A DNA stretch of 64,000 nt from Antribacter soli (GTDB taxonomy: Bacteria; Actinomycetota; Actinomycetes; Actinomycetales; Cellulomonadaceae): positions 280,751 through 344,750 of the forward strand of contig NZ_JAKGSG010000025.1 in the NCBI RefSeq assembly GCF_021568775.1. Direction: 5' to 3'. The position numbers and the translations under genes are program-made. Positions 18,148 to 26,182 of the stretch are shown piece by piece. The notes beneath the pieces are model-generated. The model did no database searches. It saw only the letters and a program-made list of their open reading frames with translations, and was not told where the DNA came from. The number at the start of each line of letters is the position of its first letter. Within the stretch, counting starts at the first letter, position 1.

Positions 18148-19202
18148 GCCGCACCTCCCGTCCCGGAGAGGCTGGTGAGGCCCAGCCGCTCCGCGTTGCC
18201 ACCCAGGACGGCGGCGACGTCGTCCGGGGCCAGGCCTGCCTCCCGAGCGCGCTCGACGGGGTCGTCGACCCCCATGTCGAACGGGTAGTCCGAGCCGAGC
18301 AGCACCCGGTCGGCGCCCGCCGCCTCGACCAGTGCCCTCAGCGCCTGCGGGGTGTGGACCAGCGAGTCGAAGTACAGCCGACGCAGGTAGGCCGACGGCG
18401 GCTCGGCGCAGCCGTGCGCCTCCGGGCGCACCTGCCACGCGTGGTCGCTGCGGCCGAGGAACGTCGGCAGGTAGCCGCCGCCGTGGGCGGCGACCAGGGT
18501 GAGGCCGGGGTGACGGTCCAGAACCCCGGAGAAGATGACGTGCGAGAGGGCCACGGCGTTCTCCGTCGGTTGCCCGACCGTGTTGGACAGGTAGAAGCGG
18601 TCCAGGCGCTCGTCCAGCGAGCAGCCGAAGGGGTGGAGGAACACGACGGCGTCGAGCTCGGCGGCTCGAGCCCAGAACGGCTCCAGCGCGGGGTCGGAGA
18701 GCTCCACCCCGCGCCCGCCGTCGGCCGCCGGGGCGAAGGACGAGATCTCCACCCCGCGGAGCCCGCACCGCACGACGGCATGGTCGAGGAGCTCCACGAG
18801 CAGGTCCGGGTGCTGCAGCGGCACCAGCCCGAGGCCGTGCAGCCGGTCGGGCGCCCCAGCGACGAGGGCCTCGATGGCGCGGTTCGCCTCCCGGGCCACG
18901 TGCGCGGCCAGGTCGCGGGCCAGGAACGGGTAGTAGTGCGACGGCGACGGGGAGACGACCTGCACGTCGACGCCCGCCGCGTCCATGTCCGCGAGCCTGC
19001 GGTCCAGCGAGGTGAGCTGCTCGAACCGAGCACCCACCATCGCGCCGGACGCCGCGAGGGACTCGGGCCCGTTGCGCCGCGCCTCGAGTCCCTGGTGCGC
19101 CGCGAACCCCTCGGGGTCGCCCGCGACGACCATGGCCTGCAGCGTGGGGAGCACCGCGTGGGCGTGGACGTCCACGGTGCGGCTGGTCACCGGGCGGCTC
19201 AT
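18144..19202 (-). CDS. Amidohydrolase-2 family, ACMSD-like decarboxylase/hydrolase
   Basis: A 352-residue TIM-barrel metal enzyme. The HxH pair is in VDVHAHAVLP at residues 13-15 (counting from the ATG overlapping the preceding stop). Further ligands are in VVFLHPFG, LVAAHGGG and the late aspartate in LLGSDYPFD. This set matches aminocarboxymuconate-semialdehyde decarboxylase and related nonoxidative decarboxylases. In the cluster it would remove a carboxyl group from an aromatic acid or from a ring-cleavage semialdehyde. Which of these it does depends on the initial substrate, which is unknown. Confidence 0.87.
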   Translation of the reverse strand: MSRPVTSRTVDVHAHAVLPTLQAMVVAGDPEGFAAHQGLEARRNGPESLAASGAMVGARFEQLTSLDRRLADMDAAGVDVQVVSPSPSHYYPFLARDLAAHVAREANRAIEALVAGAPDRLHGLGLVPLQHPDLLVELLDHAVVRCGLRGVEISSFAPAADGGRGVELSDPALEPFWARAAELDAVVFLHPFGCSLDERLDRFYLSNTVGQPTENAVALSHVIFSGVLDRHPGLTLVAAHGGGYLPTFLGRSDHAWQVRPEAHGCAEPPSAYLRRLYFDSLVHTPQALRALVEAAGADRVLLGSDYPFDMGVDDPVERAREAGLAPDDVAAVLGGNAERLGLTSLSGTGGAA

Positions 19203-20335
19203 GCCGGCACCGACACCAGGGCGTTGACCCGGGCCATCAGGCCGGGCACGTCGGCGTCCCGCTCGTGGTCCAGCAGCCACCGGCCGAGCTGGACCGAGGC
19301 GCCGACCACCTCCCGTGCCCGGCCGAGCCGACGTGCCGTGAACGACTCCCACAGCGCCGGCGACAGGTCGTCGACAGCGTGCAGCAGCTCGGCCAGGACG
19401 GCGGCGTCCTCGAGGGCCTGCGCGGCCCCCTGCGCGAGGGTGGGCGGGCAGGAGTGCGCGGCGTCGCCGATGATCACGACGCGACCGCGGTTCCAGGCGC
19501 CCTCGACCAGGTGGGTCTCGAAGAACGTGTAGTTCACCCCGCGGTCCTCGGTGATGTACGGGCGGATGTCGTCCCACGGCCCGTGGTAGGCCTCGCTGAG
19601 CTGCCGCATGCGGGCCACCCGTTCCGCCGCGGTGAGCTGGAAGTTGGCCACGTCGGCGTCCTCGACGAGATAGGCGTAGAGGGAGTCCTCGCCGGCCGGG
19701 CAGTACCCCGCGATGTAGCACGGACCGCCGTAGTAGAGGTCCGTCCGCGCGACGCTGGCGGGCCGGGGCGTGAACACGCGCCAGATCGCCATACCGGTCC
19801 CGGCCGGGCGCTCGGGGATCCCGATGATCTCCCGGACCCGCGAGTGCAGCCCGTCGGCGCCCACGACCAGGTCGTACCGCTCCGTCGTGCCGTCGGCGAG
19901 GTCGACGTCGACGCCGTCGTCGTCCTGGCGCAGCCCGGTCAGCTCCGTGCCCATCCGGACGTGCGCGCCCGCCGACGCCGCGCGCTCGATCAGGATGCGG
20001 GCCAGCTCCGGGCGCGGGATCCCGACCGTTGCCGGCAGGTCCGGACCGCCCGTGCGGGCGTCCGGCATCTCCACGAGCAGCGTCCCCGCCGGGTCCGGCG
20101 CTCGCAGGCCGAGCGTGGTGAACGCGAAGCCGTGCCGCTGCACGTCCTCCCCCACGCCGAGGTCATGCAGCACCCGCAACGCGTTGCCCTGCAGGGTGAT
20201 GCCGGAGCCGGTGGCGGTGACCTCTCCCTTGGCGTCGATGAGGTCGACGTCGACCCCCCGCTCGGCCAGGAAGATGGCGGCAGCGGTTCCGGCGACGCCG
20301 GCACCGACGACAAGGACTCGCTGGACTGCAGGCAT
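19199..20335 (-). CDS. FAD-dependent aromatic monooxygenase (group A)
   Basis: A 378-residue flavoprotein hydroxylase. GAGVAGTAAA near residue 11 is the dinucleotide-binding motif, DLVVGADGLHSRVR supplies the DG motif, and RVVIIGDAAHSCPPTLAQGA the GD motif. Relatives include salicylate and 6-hydroxynicotinate hydroxylases. I chose the ATG at 20335 because AAGGAG lies eight bases upstream; another ATG seven codons earlier lacks this. It would add a ring hydroxyl group with NAD(P)H and oxygen, preparing the substrate for the extradiol dioxygenase encoded across the divergent promoter. Confidence 0.9.
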   Translation of the reverse strand: MPAVQRVLVVGAGVAGTAAAIFLAERGVDVDLIDAKGEVTATGSGITLQGNALRVLHDLGVGEDVQRHGFAFTTLGLRAPDPAGTLLVEMPDARTGGPDLPATVGIPRPELARILIERAASAGAHVRMGTELTGLRQDDDGVDVDLADGTTERYDLVVGADGLHSRVREIIGIPERPAGTGMAIWRVFTPRPASVARTDLYYGGPCYIAGYCPAGEDSLYAYLVEDADVANFQLTAAERVARMRQLSEAYHGPWDDIRPYITEDRGVNYTFFETHLVEGAWNRGRVVIIGDAAHSCPPTLAQGAAQALEDAAVLAELLHAVDDLSPALWESFTARRLGRAREVVGASVQLGRWLLDHERDADVPGLMARVNALVSVPA

Positions 20336-20363
20336 ACGGGGCTCCTTGAGGCTCATCGAACCG

Positions 20364-21362
20364 CTACTTGACGGCGAGGGGGTTGACGGGTGCCCCGACG
20401 GCACCGGTGACCTGGATCGGAGCGGCCGCGAGGAAGAAGTCCCAGCGGCCGTCCGCGTGGCAGTCCCGGGCCAGCTCGTCGAGGTCCCACAGCTCCCCGA
20501 CGAACAGGCCCATGTTGGGGATCGCGATCTGGTGCAGCGGCTGGAAGGCGTCGTCGAACTCGTTGGGGCGGACCTCGAAGCCCCACGTGTCGGTAGCGAT
20601 CGCCGCGATCTCGCGGGAGTGCAACCACCCGGCGCTTGTGAAGGAGAGCCCGGCCGAGGGGCCGCCGGCGTAGCCGTTCCAGCCCTCGCGCCGGGCCCGC
20701 GCCAGCCGCCCGGTGCGCACGAGGACGATGTCGCCGCGCCCGACGTCGGCCGTGGCACCCTGCGCCTCGATGGTCAGGTCGAGGTGCTCCGGGGTGATGG
20801 CGAAGCCGTCCGGCAGCTCGTCTCCGGTGCCCAGCCCGGCGCCGAGCACGGCCCCGACGTCGAGCAGGACGCCGCGGCTGACGAACCGGTCACGCGTGGT
20901 CTCGATGCCCGTGACGAGGTCGCCCTCGCTGGTGACGACGTCCTGGGCACGCCGGCCGTTCCACGCCAAGCCCCGGTCGAAGATGTGCCCGAGCCCGTCC
21001 CACTGCGTCGAGGCCTGCAGCGGCATGAACACGACGTCGTCCGCTCCGCCGATGCCGTGCGGGAACCCCTGGCTGCCCAGCGCCGCGTCGACGCCCGTGT
21101 CGAGCATCGTGTGCACCGGGTTGGTACGGCGCCGCCAGCCGTTCTGCGGGCCGTGGGAGTCGAACGCCTGGGACAGGGAGAACGTCGCGCCGCGCCGGAC
21201 GAGCCCCGCCGCCTGGAGCCGCTTCGCGTCGTCGACGAAGTTGAGGGTGCCCAGGACGTCGTCGTCGCCCCAGCGGCCCCAGTTCCGGTAGGCCGCTGCC
21301 GCGGACTCGATCGCGGCGACCGCGGCGGTCCGGTCGAGCGGTGCCAGGTGGGGCGCGCTCAT
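20364..21362 (-). CDS. Cyclase/kynurenine formamidase-like family protein
   Basis: The 332-residue product belongs to the metal-dependent cyclase family related to kynurenine formamidase. The usual HxGTHxDxPxH-type site appears in the altered form QWDGLGHIFD near residue 118, keeping D and H but with Q in place of the first H. Long relatives of this length occur in actinobacterial aromatic clusters, often labelled cyclase family proteins. It probably opens or closes a lactone or amide formed after ring cleavage. The ATG overlaps the stop of the first FAH gene. Confidence 0.82.
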   Translation of the reverse strand: MSAPHLAPLDRTAAVAAIESAAAAYRNWGRWGDDDVLGTLNFVDDAKRLQAAGLVRRGATFSLSQAFDSHGPQNGWRRRTNPVHTMLDTGVDAALGSQGFPHGIGGADDVVFMPLQASTQWDGLGHIFDRGLAWNGRRAQDVVTSEGDLVTGIETTRDRFVSRGVLLDVGAVLGAGLGTGDELPDGFAITPEHLDLTIEAQGATADVGRGDIVLVRTGRLARARREGWNGYAGGPSAGLSFTSAGWLHSREIAAIATDTWGFEVRPNEFDDAFQPLHQIAIPNMGLFVGELWDLDELARDCHADGRWDFFLAAAPIQVTGAVGAPVNPLAVK

Positions 21363-22354
21363 GCGCGTGAAGCCTCGGCGACGACGCGCGTGCGCTGGGT
21401 GCCCAGCCCTGTGATCGTCGACTCCATGACGTCGCCGTCGCGCAGCAGGCGGCCCCAGTGGGCCCCGTTTCCGGCCGGGCTGCCGGTGAGCACGAGGTCC
21501 CCCGGGAGCAGGGGCGTGGTCTGCGACGCGGCGGAGACCAGCTCGGCGACGGTGAAGAGCATGTCCGCGGCGGACTCGTCCTGCATGACCTGCCCGTTGA
21601 GGGTCAGCGTCAGGTGCACGGACTGCGGGTCGGGGACGAAGGCGCTGGAGACCAGCCACGGCCCCAGCGGCAGGAAGCCGGGCGCGTTCTTCGACCGGAA
21701 CCAGTCCGTGCCGATCTCGGGCATGTCCCGCCGGAACACCAGGTCCCGAGTGGTCAGGTCGTTGACGACGACGAACGCGGCGACGTGGTCGAGCGCCGCC
21801 TCCGGACCGACACGGAACGTCTCCCGGCCGATGACGGCGGCCAGCTCCAGCTCCCAGTCGTGCCGGTCGGAGTAACCGGGCAGGGTGACGTCGTCGTACG
21901 GCCCGGTGATCGCAGACGGGAGGCCGATGAAGAAGTAGGGGATCCCCTCGGCCCTGCGGGCGTCCATCATCGCCGCGGTCTGCTCGCGGACCTCGTCCTC
22001 GGTGCGGCCGTTCGCGATGTCGGCGTGCGAGACCGCGAGGTCGATGACGTGCTTGCGGTAGTTCGCGCCGGCCTGCAGGATCTGGCGCGGCTGCAGGGGG
22101 GCGAGCACGCGGAGGTCGTCGAGCGGGTGCCAGCGTCCGGTGTCGCGCTCGGTCGCCAGGTGCTCCAGCACCGGCCGGGCGGTGTCCCACGTCTCCAGCA
22201 GCCCCCGAGTGGCGGTGCGAGCCGTCAGGTCGACTCCGGGGAAGTGCTCGGCGTCGGCACGCAGGTCGCGGACCGCGGCCCCGACGACGACCCCGACGAA
22301 CGAACCGTCGTCGGAGGAGAGCTGGCCGAGCGCCCAGGGCGCGAGGTCGGTCAT
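21359..22354 (-). CDS. Fumarylacetoacetate hydrolase-family enzyme B
   Basis: First gene of the catabolic run, 331 residues. The FAH metal motif is present as WELELAAVIG with downstream VVVNDLTTRDL. A segment ILQAGANYRKHV near residue 93 is typical of the branch that includes 2-hydroxyhepta-2,4-diene-1,7-dioate isomerases and acylpyruvases. An AAGGAG lies ten bases before the ATG. It is divergently transcribed from the LysR regulator with a 136-bp promoter region that holds a proposed operator. It likely processes the ring-fission product. Confidence 0.88.
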   Translation of the reverse strand: MTDLAPWALGQLSSDDGSFVGVVVGAAVRDLRADAEHFPGVDLTARTATRGLLETWDTARPVLEHLATERDTGRWHPLDDLRVLAPLQPRQILQAGANYRKHVIDLAVSHADIANGRTEDEVREQTAAMMDARRAEGIPYFFIGLPSAITGPYDDVTLPGYSDRHDWELELAAVIGRETFRVGPEAALDHVAAFVVVNDLTTRDLVFRRDMPEIGTDWFRSKNAPGFLPLGPWLVSSAFVPDPQSVHLTLTLNGQVMQDESAADMLFTVAELVSAASQTTPLLPGDLVLTGSPAGNGAHWGRLLRDGDVMESTITGLGTQRTRVVAEASRA

Positions 22355-22448
22355 GGGATTCGGGCTCCTTCGCCGGTGGTCCGGGCGCGCCGTCGCGCCG
22401 GTGTTGTCGATCACTGTCGCGCCCCGCGCTCTTATTCGGCAAGCGGAT

Positions 22449-22471
22449 GATCTTGATAACCGGTATTGACG
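22449..22471 (+). promoter_or_regulatory. Proposed LysR operator, copy 1
   Basis: The 23-bp element reads GATCT, one base, GATAAC, three bases, TAT, one base, GACG. A near-identical arrangement occurs on the opposite strand before the extradiol dioxygenase gene. It lies 20 bp upstream of the LysR gene and about 95 bp upstream of the first FAH gene, where an autoregulating LysR protein would bind. Confidence 0.5.
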
Positions 22472-22478
22472 CCAGCGA

Positions 22479-22484
22479 TACTGT
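22479..22484 (+). promoter_or_regulatory. -10 hexamer of the LysR gene (leaderless)
   Basis: TACTGT is followed by exactly six bases and then the ATG of the LysR regulator, which has no ribosome-binding site. The proposed LysR operator ends eight bases upstream, so bound regulator would block its own promoter. Confidence 0.4.
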
Positions 22485-22490
22485 GGCGCC

Positions 22491-23420
22491 ATGCAGCTGC
22501 ACAACATCGACTTCAACCTGCTGCTCCCGCTCCGGGTCCTGCTCGAGGAGCGGAGCGTCAGCCGGGCTGCCGAGCGCATGCACATGAGCCAGCCGGCGCT
22601 CTCGGCCTCGCTGGCACGGCTGCGCCGGCACTTCAACGACGAGCTGCTGGAGCGGCGCGGCAACGCCTACACCCTCACACCGCTCGCGGCGCAGCTGCTC
22701 GAGCGCTCGTACTCGGCCCTCGCAGGGCTGGAGCGGATCTTCCTCGCCCAGGCCGAGTTCGACCCGACGACCACCACGCGCGAGTTCACCGTCGTCAGCT
22801 CGGACTACGGCATCTCCGTCCTCGGCGGCCCGCTGGCCACGGTGCTCACCCAGGAGGCGCCGCGCGCACGCCTGCGGTTCCACCCCATCACGACCGCCGC
22901 CGTCAACAACGCCCCGGACTCGTTGCGCGACCTCGACGGCCTGCTCATGCCGCACGGCTTCATCACCGACGGGAGCCACGAGGACCTCTTCGCCGACCGC
23001 TGGGTGTGCGTGGTCGCCGCCGACAACACCGTGGTGGGCGACAGGCTCGAGCTCGAGCAGCTCTCGACCCTGCCGTGGGTCTACACGCTCAGCGGGCCCA
23101 GCGAGTACACGCCGGCGGCGAAGCACATGCAGCTGCTCGGCGTGGAGCCGCGCGTCGACGTGGTGACCGGGAGCTTCCTCGTCGTCCCGGCTTTGCTGCG
23201 GGGCAGCGACCGCATCGCGTTGGTGCAGGAGTCGCTGGCGACGCAGATGGGCGCGGGCGGCGGCGTCCGGATCCTCGAGGCGCCGTTCGACGTCGTCCCG
23301 CTCGTCGAGGCGTTCTGGTGGAACCCCGTGTACGACCGGGATCCCGAGCACCAGTGGTTTCGCAGCAAGCTGCACGAGGCGGTGACCCGCGCCGGCCTCC
23401 GCCCCCCGCGCGAGACATAA
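22491..23420 (+). CDS. LysR-type transcriptional regulator
   Basis: A 309-residue LTTR of the NodD-like subgroup: it begins LHNIDFNLLLPLRVLLEE and has the helix-turn-helix SVSRAAERMHMSQPALS at residues 22-38. A substrate-binding domain follows from about residue 90 to the end. It is divergent from the ten-gene catabolic run and is followed 99 bp later by the extradiol dioxygenase on its own strand. Two copies of a shared element flank this gene, one before each target promoter. It most likely senses the aromatic substrate or an intermediate. Confidence 0.92.
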   Translation: MQLHNIDFNLLLPLRVLLEERSVSRAAERMHMSQPALSASLARLRRHFNDELLERRGNAYTLTPLAAQLLERSYSALAGLERIFLAQAEFDPTTTTREFTVVSSDYGISVLGGPLATVLTQEAPRARLRFHPITTAAVNNAPDSLRDLDGLLMPHGFITDGSHEDLFADRWVCVVAADNTVVGDRLELEQLSTLPWVYTLSGPSEYTPAAKHMQLLGVEPRVDVVTGSFLVVPALLRGSDRIALVQESLATQMGAGGGVRILEAPFDVVPLVEAFWWNPVYDRDPEHQWFRSKLHEAVTRAGLRPPRET

Positions 23421-23424
23421 TCGT

Positions 23425-23449
23425 CGTCGATATCTGTTATCGCCAGATC
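23425..23449 (-). promoter_or_regulatory. Proposed LysR operator, copy 2
   Basis: On the minus strand the element reads GATCT, three bases, GATAAC, three bases, TAT, one base, GACG, matching the copy before the LysR gene at 17 of the fixed positions. It includes a perfect ATCTG / CAGAT inverted repeat with a seven-base spacer. It lies about 70 bp before the dioxygenase start codon. Confidence 0.5.
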
Positions 23450-23519
23450 AGCGTTCCCAATACCTCCTGCCGTCGGCACAGTGGTCCGTGGCAATGACCC
23501 ACCGTCCGGAGGATCAACG

Positions 23520-24542
23520 ATGATCAAGCTGCTCTCACACCTGTCGCACGTGCGGCTCGCTACCCACGACGTCGAGGGAACCACCCGCTTCTACGAGGAC
23601 CAGGTCGGCGTACGCACCATCCACACCGACGACGAGGGCGCGGTGTACCTGCGTACCTGGGGCGACTACTACCAGTACAGCCTCGTCCTGGAGCACGGCG
23701 ACGAGCCCTCGCTCGTGAGCATGGCGTGGCGCACCACGAGCGCCGAGGCCCTCGACGAGGCCGCCCGACGCATCGAGGCGGCCGGCATCACGGGCACCTG
23801 GAAGGACTCCTCGTTCGGGCACGGGCGCTCGTACACGTTCACCGGCCCCTACGGCCACACCATGGAGCTCTTCTGGGATGTGGACAAGTACCAGGGCGAG
23901 GGCGAGCTAAGGTCGATCTACCCCGACCGTCCCGAGCGCCGCAGCCGCCACGCCGTCGCCCCGCGCCAGCTGGACCACGTCACGATCGCGGCGAGCGACG
24001 TCGTCGGGTTCGCGACCTGGTACCGGGACGTCCTGGGCTTCCGCATCATGGCCCACACCGTCCTCGAGCACGCGAACATCAACGTGTTCAGCGTGCTGAC
24101 GACGAACGAGAAGTCCCACGACCTCGGCGTCGTCCTCGACAGCTCCCAGCGTCCCGGCCGGGTCAACCACTTCGCCTACTGGGTCGACACCCGCGAGGAC
24201 CTGCTGCAGGCCGCGGACATCCTCATGGAGAACGGCACGCCCATCGAGTACGGGCCGAGCATCCACGGCATCGGCGAGCAGAACTTCCTGTACTTCCGCG
24301 ACCCGAGCTCGATGCGCGTGGAGGTGAACACCGGCGGGTACCGCAACTACGTGCCGGACTGGGAGCCGAACACCTGGACGCCGTCGCAGGGCTCGAACAA
24401 CTTCTACCGCAACAGCCAGATGCCGATGTCGATGACGGAGTGCTTCCCGCCGGACGCCAAGCCGTCCGCGACCGAAGAGGGCGTGCTGCCCGGGACCGAG
24501 GAGGACCTCCTCAATCCGTACAACAAGCACGGCCTGGGCTGA
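23520..24542 (+). CDS. Extradiol ring-cleavage dioxygenase (VOC, type I)
   Basis: A 340-residue two-domain vicinal-oxygen-chelate dioxygenase. The predicted Fe(II) ligands are H153 (QLDHVTI), H217 (VNHFAYW) and E268 (MRVEVN). GGAGGA lies six bases before the ATG. The N-terminal domain (2-125) is the degenerate structural copy. The last 50 residues (from about SQGSNNFYRN) form an extension longer than in catechol 2,3-dioxygenase. It would open a catecholic ring next to the diol. It is placed across the LysR gene from the other enzymes and carries its own copy of the proposed operator. Confidence 0.9.
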   Translation: MIKLLSHLSHVRLATHDVEGTTRFYEDQVGVRTIHTDDEGAVYLRTWGDYYQYSLVLEHGDEPSLVSMAWRTTSAEALDEAARRIEAAGITGTWKDSSFGHGRSYTFTGPYGHTMELFWDVDKYQGEGELRSIYPDRPERRSRHAVAPRQLDHVTIAASDVVGFATWYRDVLGFRIMAHTVLEHANINVFSVLTTNEKSHDLGVVLDSSQRPGRVNHFAYWVDTREDLLQAADILMENGTPIEYGPSIHGIGEQNFLYFRDPSSMRVEVNTGGYRNYVPDWEPNTWTPSQGSNNFYRNSQMPMSMTECFPPDAKPSATEEGVLPGTEEDLLNPYNKHGLG

Positions 24543-24576
24543 GCCGCGGGTACGGAGGCGTCCGAGCTCCGCCGAG

Positions 24577-24625
24577 CATGTAGGTGTTCACGCCCTGGGT
24601 TCGAGAAGATGAACACAACTACATG
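24577..24625 (+). repeat. Long interrupted inverted repeat
   Basis: CATGTAG+GTGTTCA is mirrored by TGAACAC, two extra bases, CTACATG, giving 14 paired bases, a two-base bulge and a 19-base loop. It lies between the dioxygenase and hydrolase genes. It could be the dioxygenase terminator or an operator for the hydrolase gene; the missing U-tract and rather low GC of the stem favour a protein-binding site. Confidence 0.5.
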
Positions 24626-24728
24626 GTCGTGGAGCCCGGACGCCGCGTCCGTCTCGCAGCGCGTCGGCTTCATCTCCGGGAAACTTGGGTGGCGTTACGA
24701 TCGGCGCCCTGTCGAGAGGGGAGAGGCC

Positions 24729-25487
24729 GTGGCTGAGCGCGTCGCGTTCGAGAGCACTACAGGACCGCGCCTGGCGGGCATCATCGATCTGCCCGACGGC
24801 GAGGTGCGCGGCTGGGGCTTGTTCTCCCATGGGTTCACGCTGGGCAAGGACTCGCCGGCCGCCGCGCGGATCTGCAAGCAGCTCGCGAGCGAGGGCATCG
24901 GGATGCTCCGCTTCGACAACCTGGGCCTGGGCGACTCCGAGGGCGACTGGGGCGACGGCTCGTTCACGCACAAGGTCGCGGACACCGTGCAGGCCGCCCG
25001 GTTCATGGCTGACCAAGGGCGGCCGGTGCATCTCCTGGTGGGGCACTCGTTCGGCGGTGCGGCCGTGATCGCGGCCGCCGGTGACGTCACGGGCGTGGAG
25101 GCCGTCGCCACGATCGGCGCACCTGTCCAGCCGCGGCACGCGGAGCACAACTACGACGCCATCCTCGGTCGCGTGTTCGACGAGGGCCACGCCCCGTGGA
25201 TGGTGGGCGGGCGTGCGCTGACGCTGAAGCGGCACTTCGTCGAGGATGTCCGCCGGGCCGAGCTGCGGTCGAAGATCCGGGAGCTGGGGCTGCCACTGCT
25301 GGTGATGCACTCACCGACCGACAACACCGTGGACATCTCGAACGCCGGCGAGATCTTCCGGGAGGCCCGGCACCCGCGCTCGTTCGTGTCCCTCGAGGGT
25401 GCCGACCACCTGCTCACCGCGCCCGGTCAGGCCAAGCGCGCGGCCCGCATCATCAGCGCCTGGGCAGACCAGTACTTGACGGCGTGA
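24729..25487 (+). CDS. Alpha/beta hydrolase (OsmC-associated esterase type)
   Basis: The 252-residue protein has a serine-hydrolase fold: oxyanion segment FSHGFTLGKDS near residue 40, nucleophile elbow VGHSFGG near 108, an aspartate in HSPTDNTVD and a histidine in GADHLL. The segment after the oxyanion hole and RFDNLGLGDSEG resemble the hydrolase half of OsmC-linked hydrolases, although no OsmC domain is fused. I chose the GTG at 24729, preceded by GAGGGGAGAGG. A 40-codon in-frame extension upstream crosses the inverted repeat and is unlikely to be translated. Confidence 0.82.
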   Translation: MAERVAFESTTGPRLAGIIDLPDGEVRGWGLFSHGFTLGKDSPAAARICKQLASEGIGMLRFDNLGLGDSEGDWGDGSFTHKVADTVQAARFMADQGRPVHLLVGHSFGGAAVIAAAGDVTGVEAVATIGAPVQPRHAEHNYDAILGRVFDEGHAPWMVGGRALTLKRHFVEDVRRAELRSKIRELGLPLLVMHSPTDNTVDISNAGEIFREARHPRSFVSLEGADHLLTAPGQAKRAARIISAWADQYLTA

Positions 25488-25593
25488 GAGCCAGGCTTGC
25501 GCGAACCTCGCCCGCCGGGGGCACCGACCGGCTGCGGGCCACTTCGGCGTGTCGTAGAGTCGGCGTGTCAGCGTGGGAGGGGGCCCCGATCTG

Positions 25594-25728
25594 ATGGAGC
25601 TCAAGACCGAGGTGCTCGGCAAGGACATCACGCTGGTTCACGGGAACGGACGCCTCAACATGATCCCCGCCCCGAGCCTGCGGAGCGTGGTGGCGTACGC
25701 CGTCGCCGAGACAGCGTTCGATGACTGA
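25594..25728 (+). pseudogene. Internally deleted STAS (anti-anti-sigma) gene
   Basis: The 44-codon frame begins exactly like a STAS antagonist (MELKTEVLGKDITLVHGNG, then RLNMIPAPSLRSVV). It then jumps to YAVAETAFDD, which aligns with the last ten residues of the intact STAS protein encoded further along this window (FGSVEEALIG). About 65 codons are missing, including the phosphorylatable DSSG loop, without a frame change. It still has a GGGAGGGGG ribosome-binding site and overlaps the RsbW-like gene by eight bases, so it may now act only as a translational lead-in. Confidence 0.6.
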
Positions 25729-26125
25729 CGCCCGGCTCGAGCTGTCCTCGCCCCCCAGCGACGTCGACGACGTGCACGACTGGCTGGAGGACGTCTGGAA
25801 GCGGCACCCCGAGGTCGACGGGGAGGCCCGGTTCGCGTTCGAGACCGCGCTCATCGAGCTCATCACGAACTCCCTGCGGCACGGCCGCACCGCCAGCGAC
25901 ATCAGGTGCACCGTCGAGCTCGACATCACCGACACCTCCCTGACCGCGCTGCTGACCGACACGGGAGGCCCTGTGAAGCTGCCGGCAGAGCCGTGGGTGA
26001 TGCCGGACGACGAGGCCGAGGGGGGCCGTGGCCTCGCGCTCATCCACCTGCTCACCGACTCGCTGGAGTACCGGCGCGCCGGTGACCGCAACGTCTGGAC
26101 GGTCCGGCGCAACACTCACGCGTAG
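25721..26125 (+). CDS. RsbW-like anti-sigma factor / serine kinase
   Basis: A 134-residue GHKL ATPase. The N box is ELITNSLRHG (about 47-56), the first G box DTGGPV and the second EGGRGLALIHLL. Proteins of this size hold a sigma factor or phosphorylate a STAS antagonist. The start overlaps the deleted STAS gene. No sigma factor gene lies in the window, so its target is elsewhere. The intact STAS protein and SpoIIE phosphatase about 5-7 kb away are the natural candidates for its antagonist and phosphatase. Confidence 0.86.
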   Translation: MTDARLELSSPPSDVDDVHDWLEDVWKRHPEVDGEARFAFETALIELITNSLRHGRTASDIRCTVELDITDTSLTALLTDTGGPVKLPAEPWVMPDDEAEGGRGLALIHLLTDSLEYRRAGDRNVWTVRRNTHA

Positions 26126-26135
26126 CCGCCGTGAC

Positions 26136-26162
26136 GCCCAGGCCGCGGTCGGCCGGCTGGGC
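26136..26162. terminator. Hairpin in the convergent gap
   Basis: GCCCAG and CTGGGC, extended by CCG/CGG across a one-base bulge, form a GC-rich stem between the RsbW-like and GNAT-like genes. Its place between two converging stop codons suggests a shared terminator. Confidence 0.4.
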
Positions 26163-26182
26163 CGCGGGGCCGTCAGCGCACG

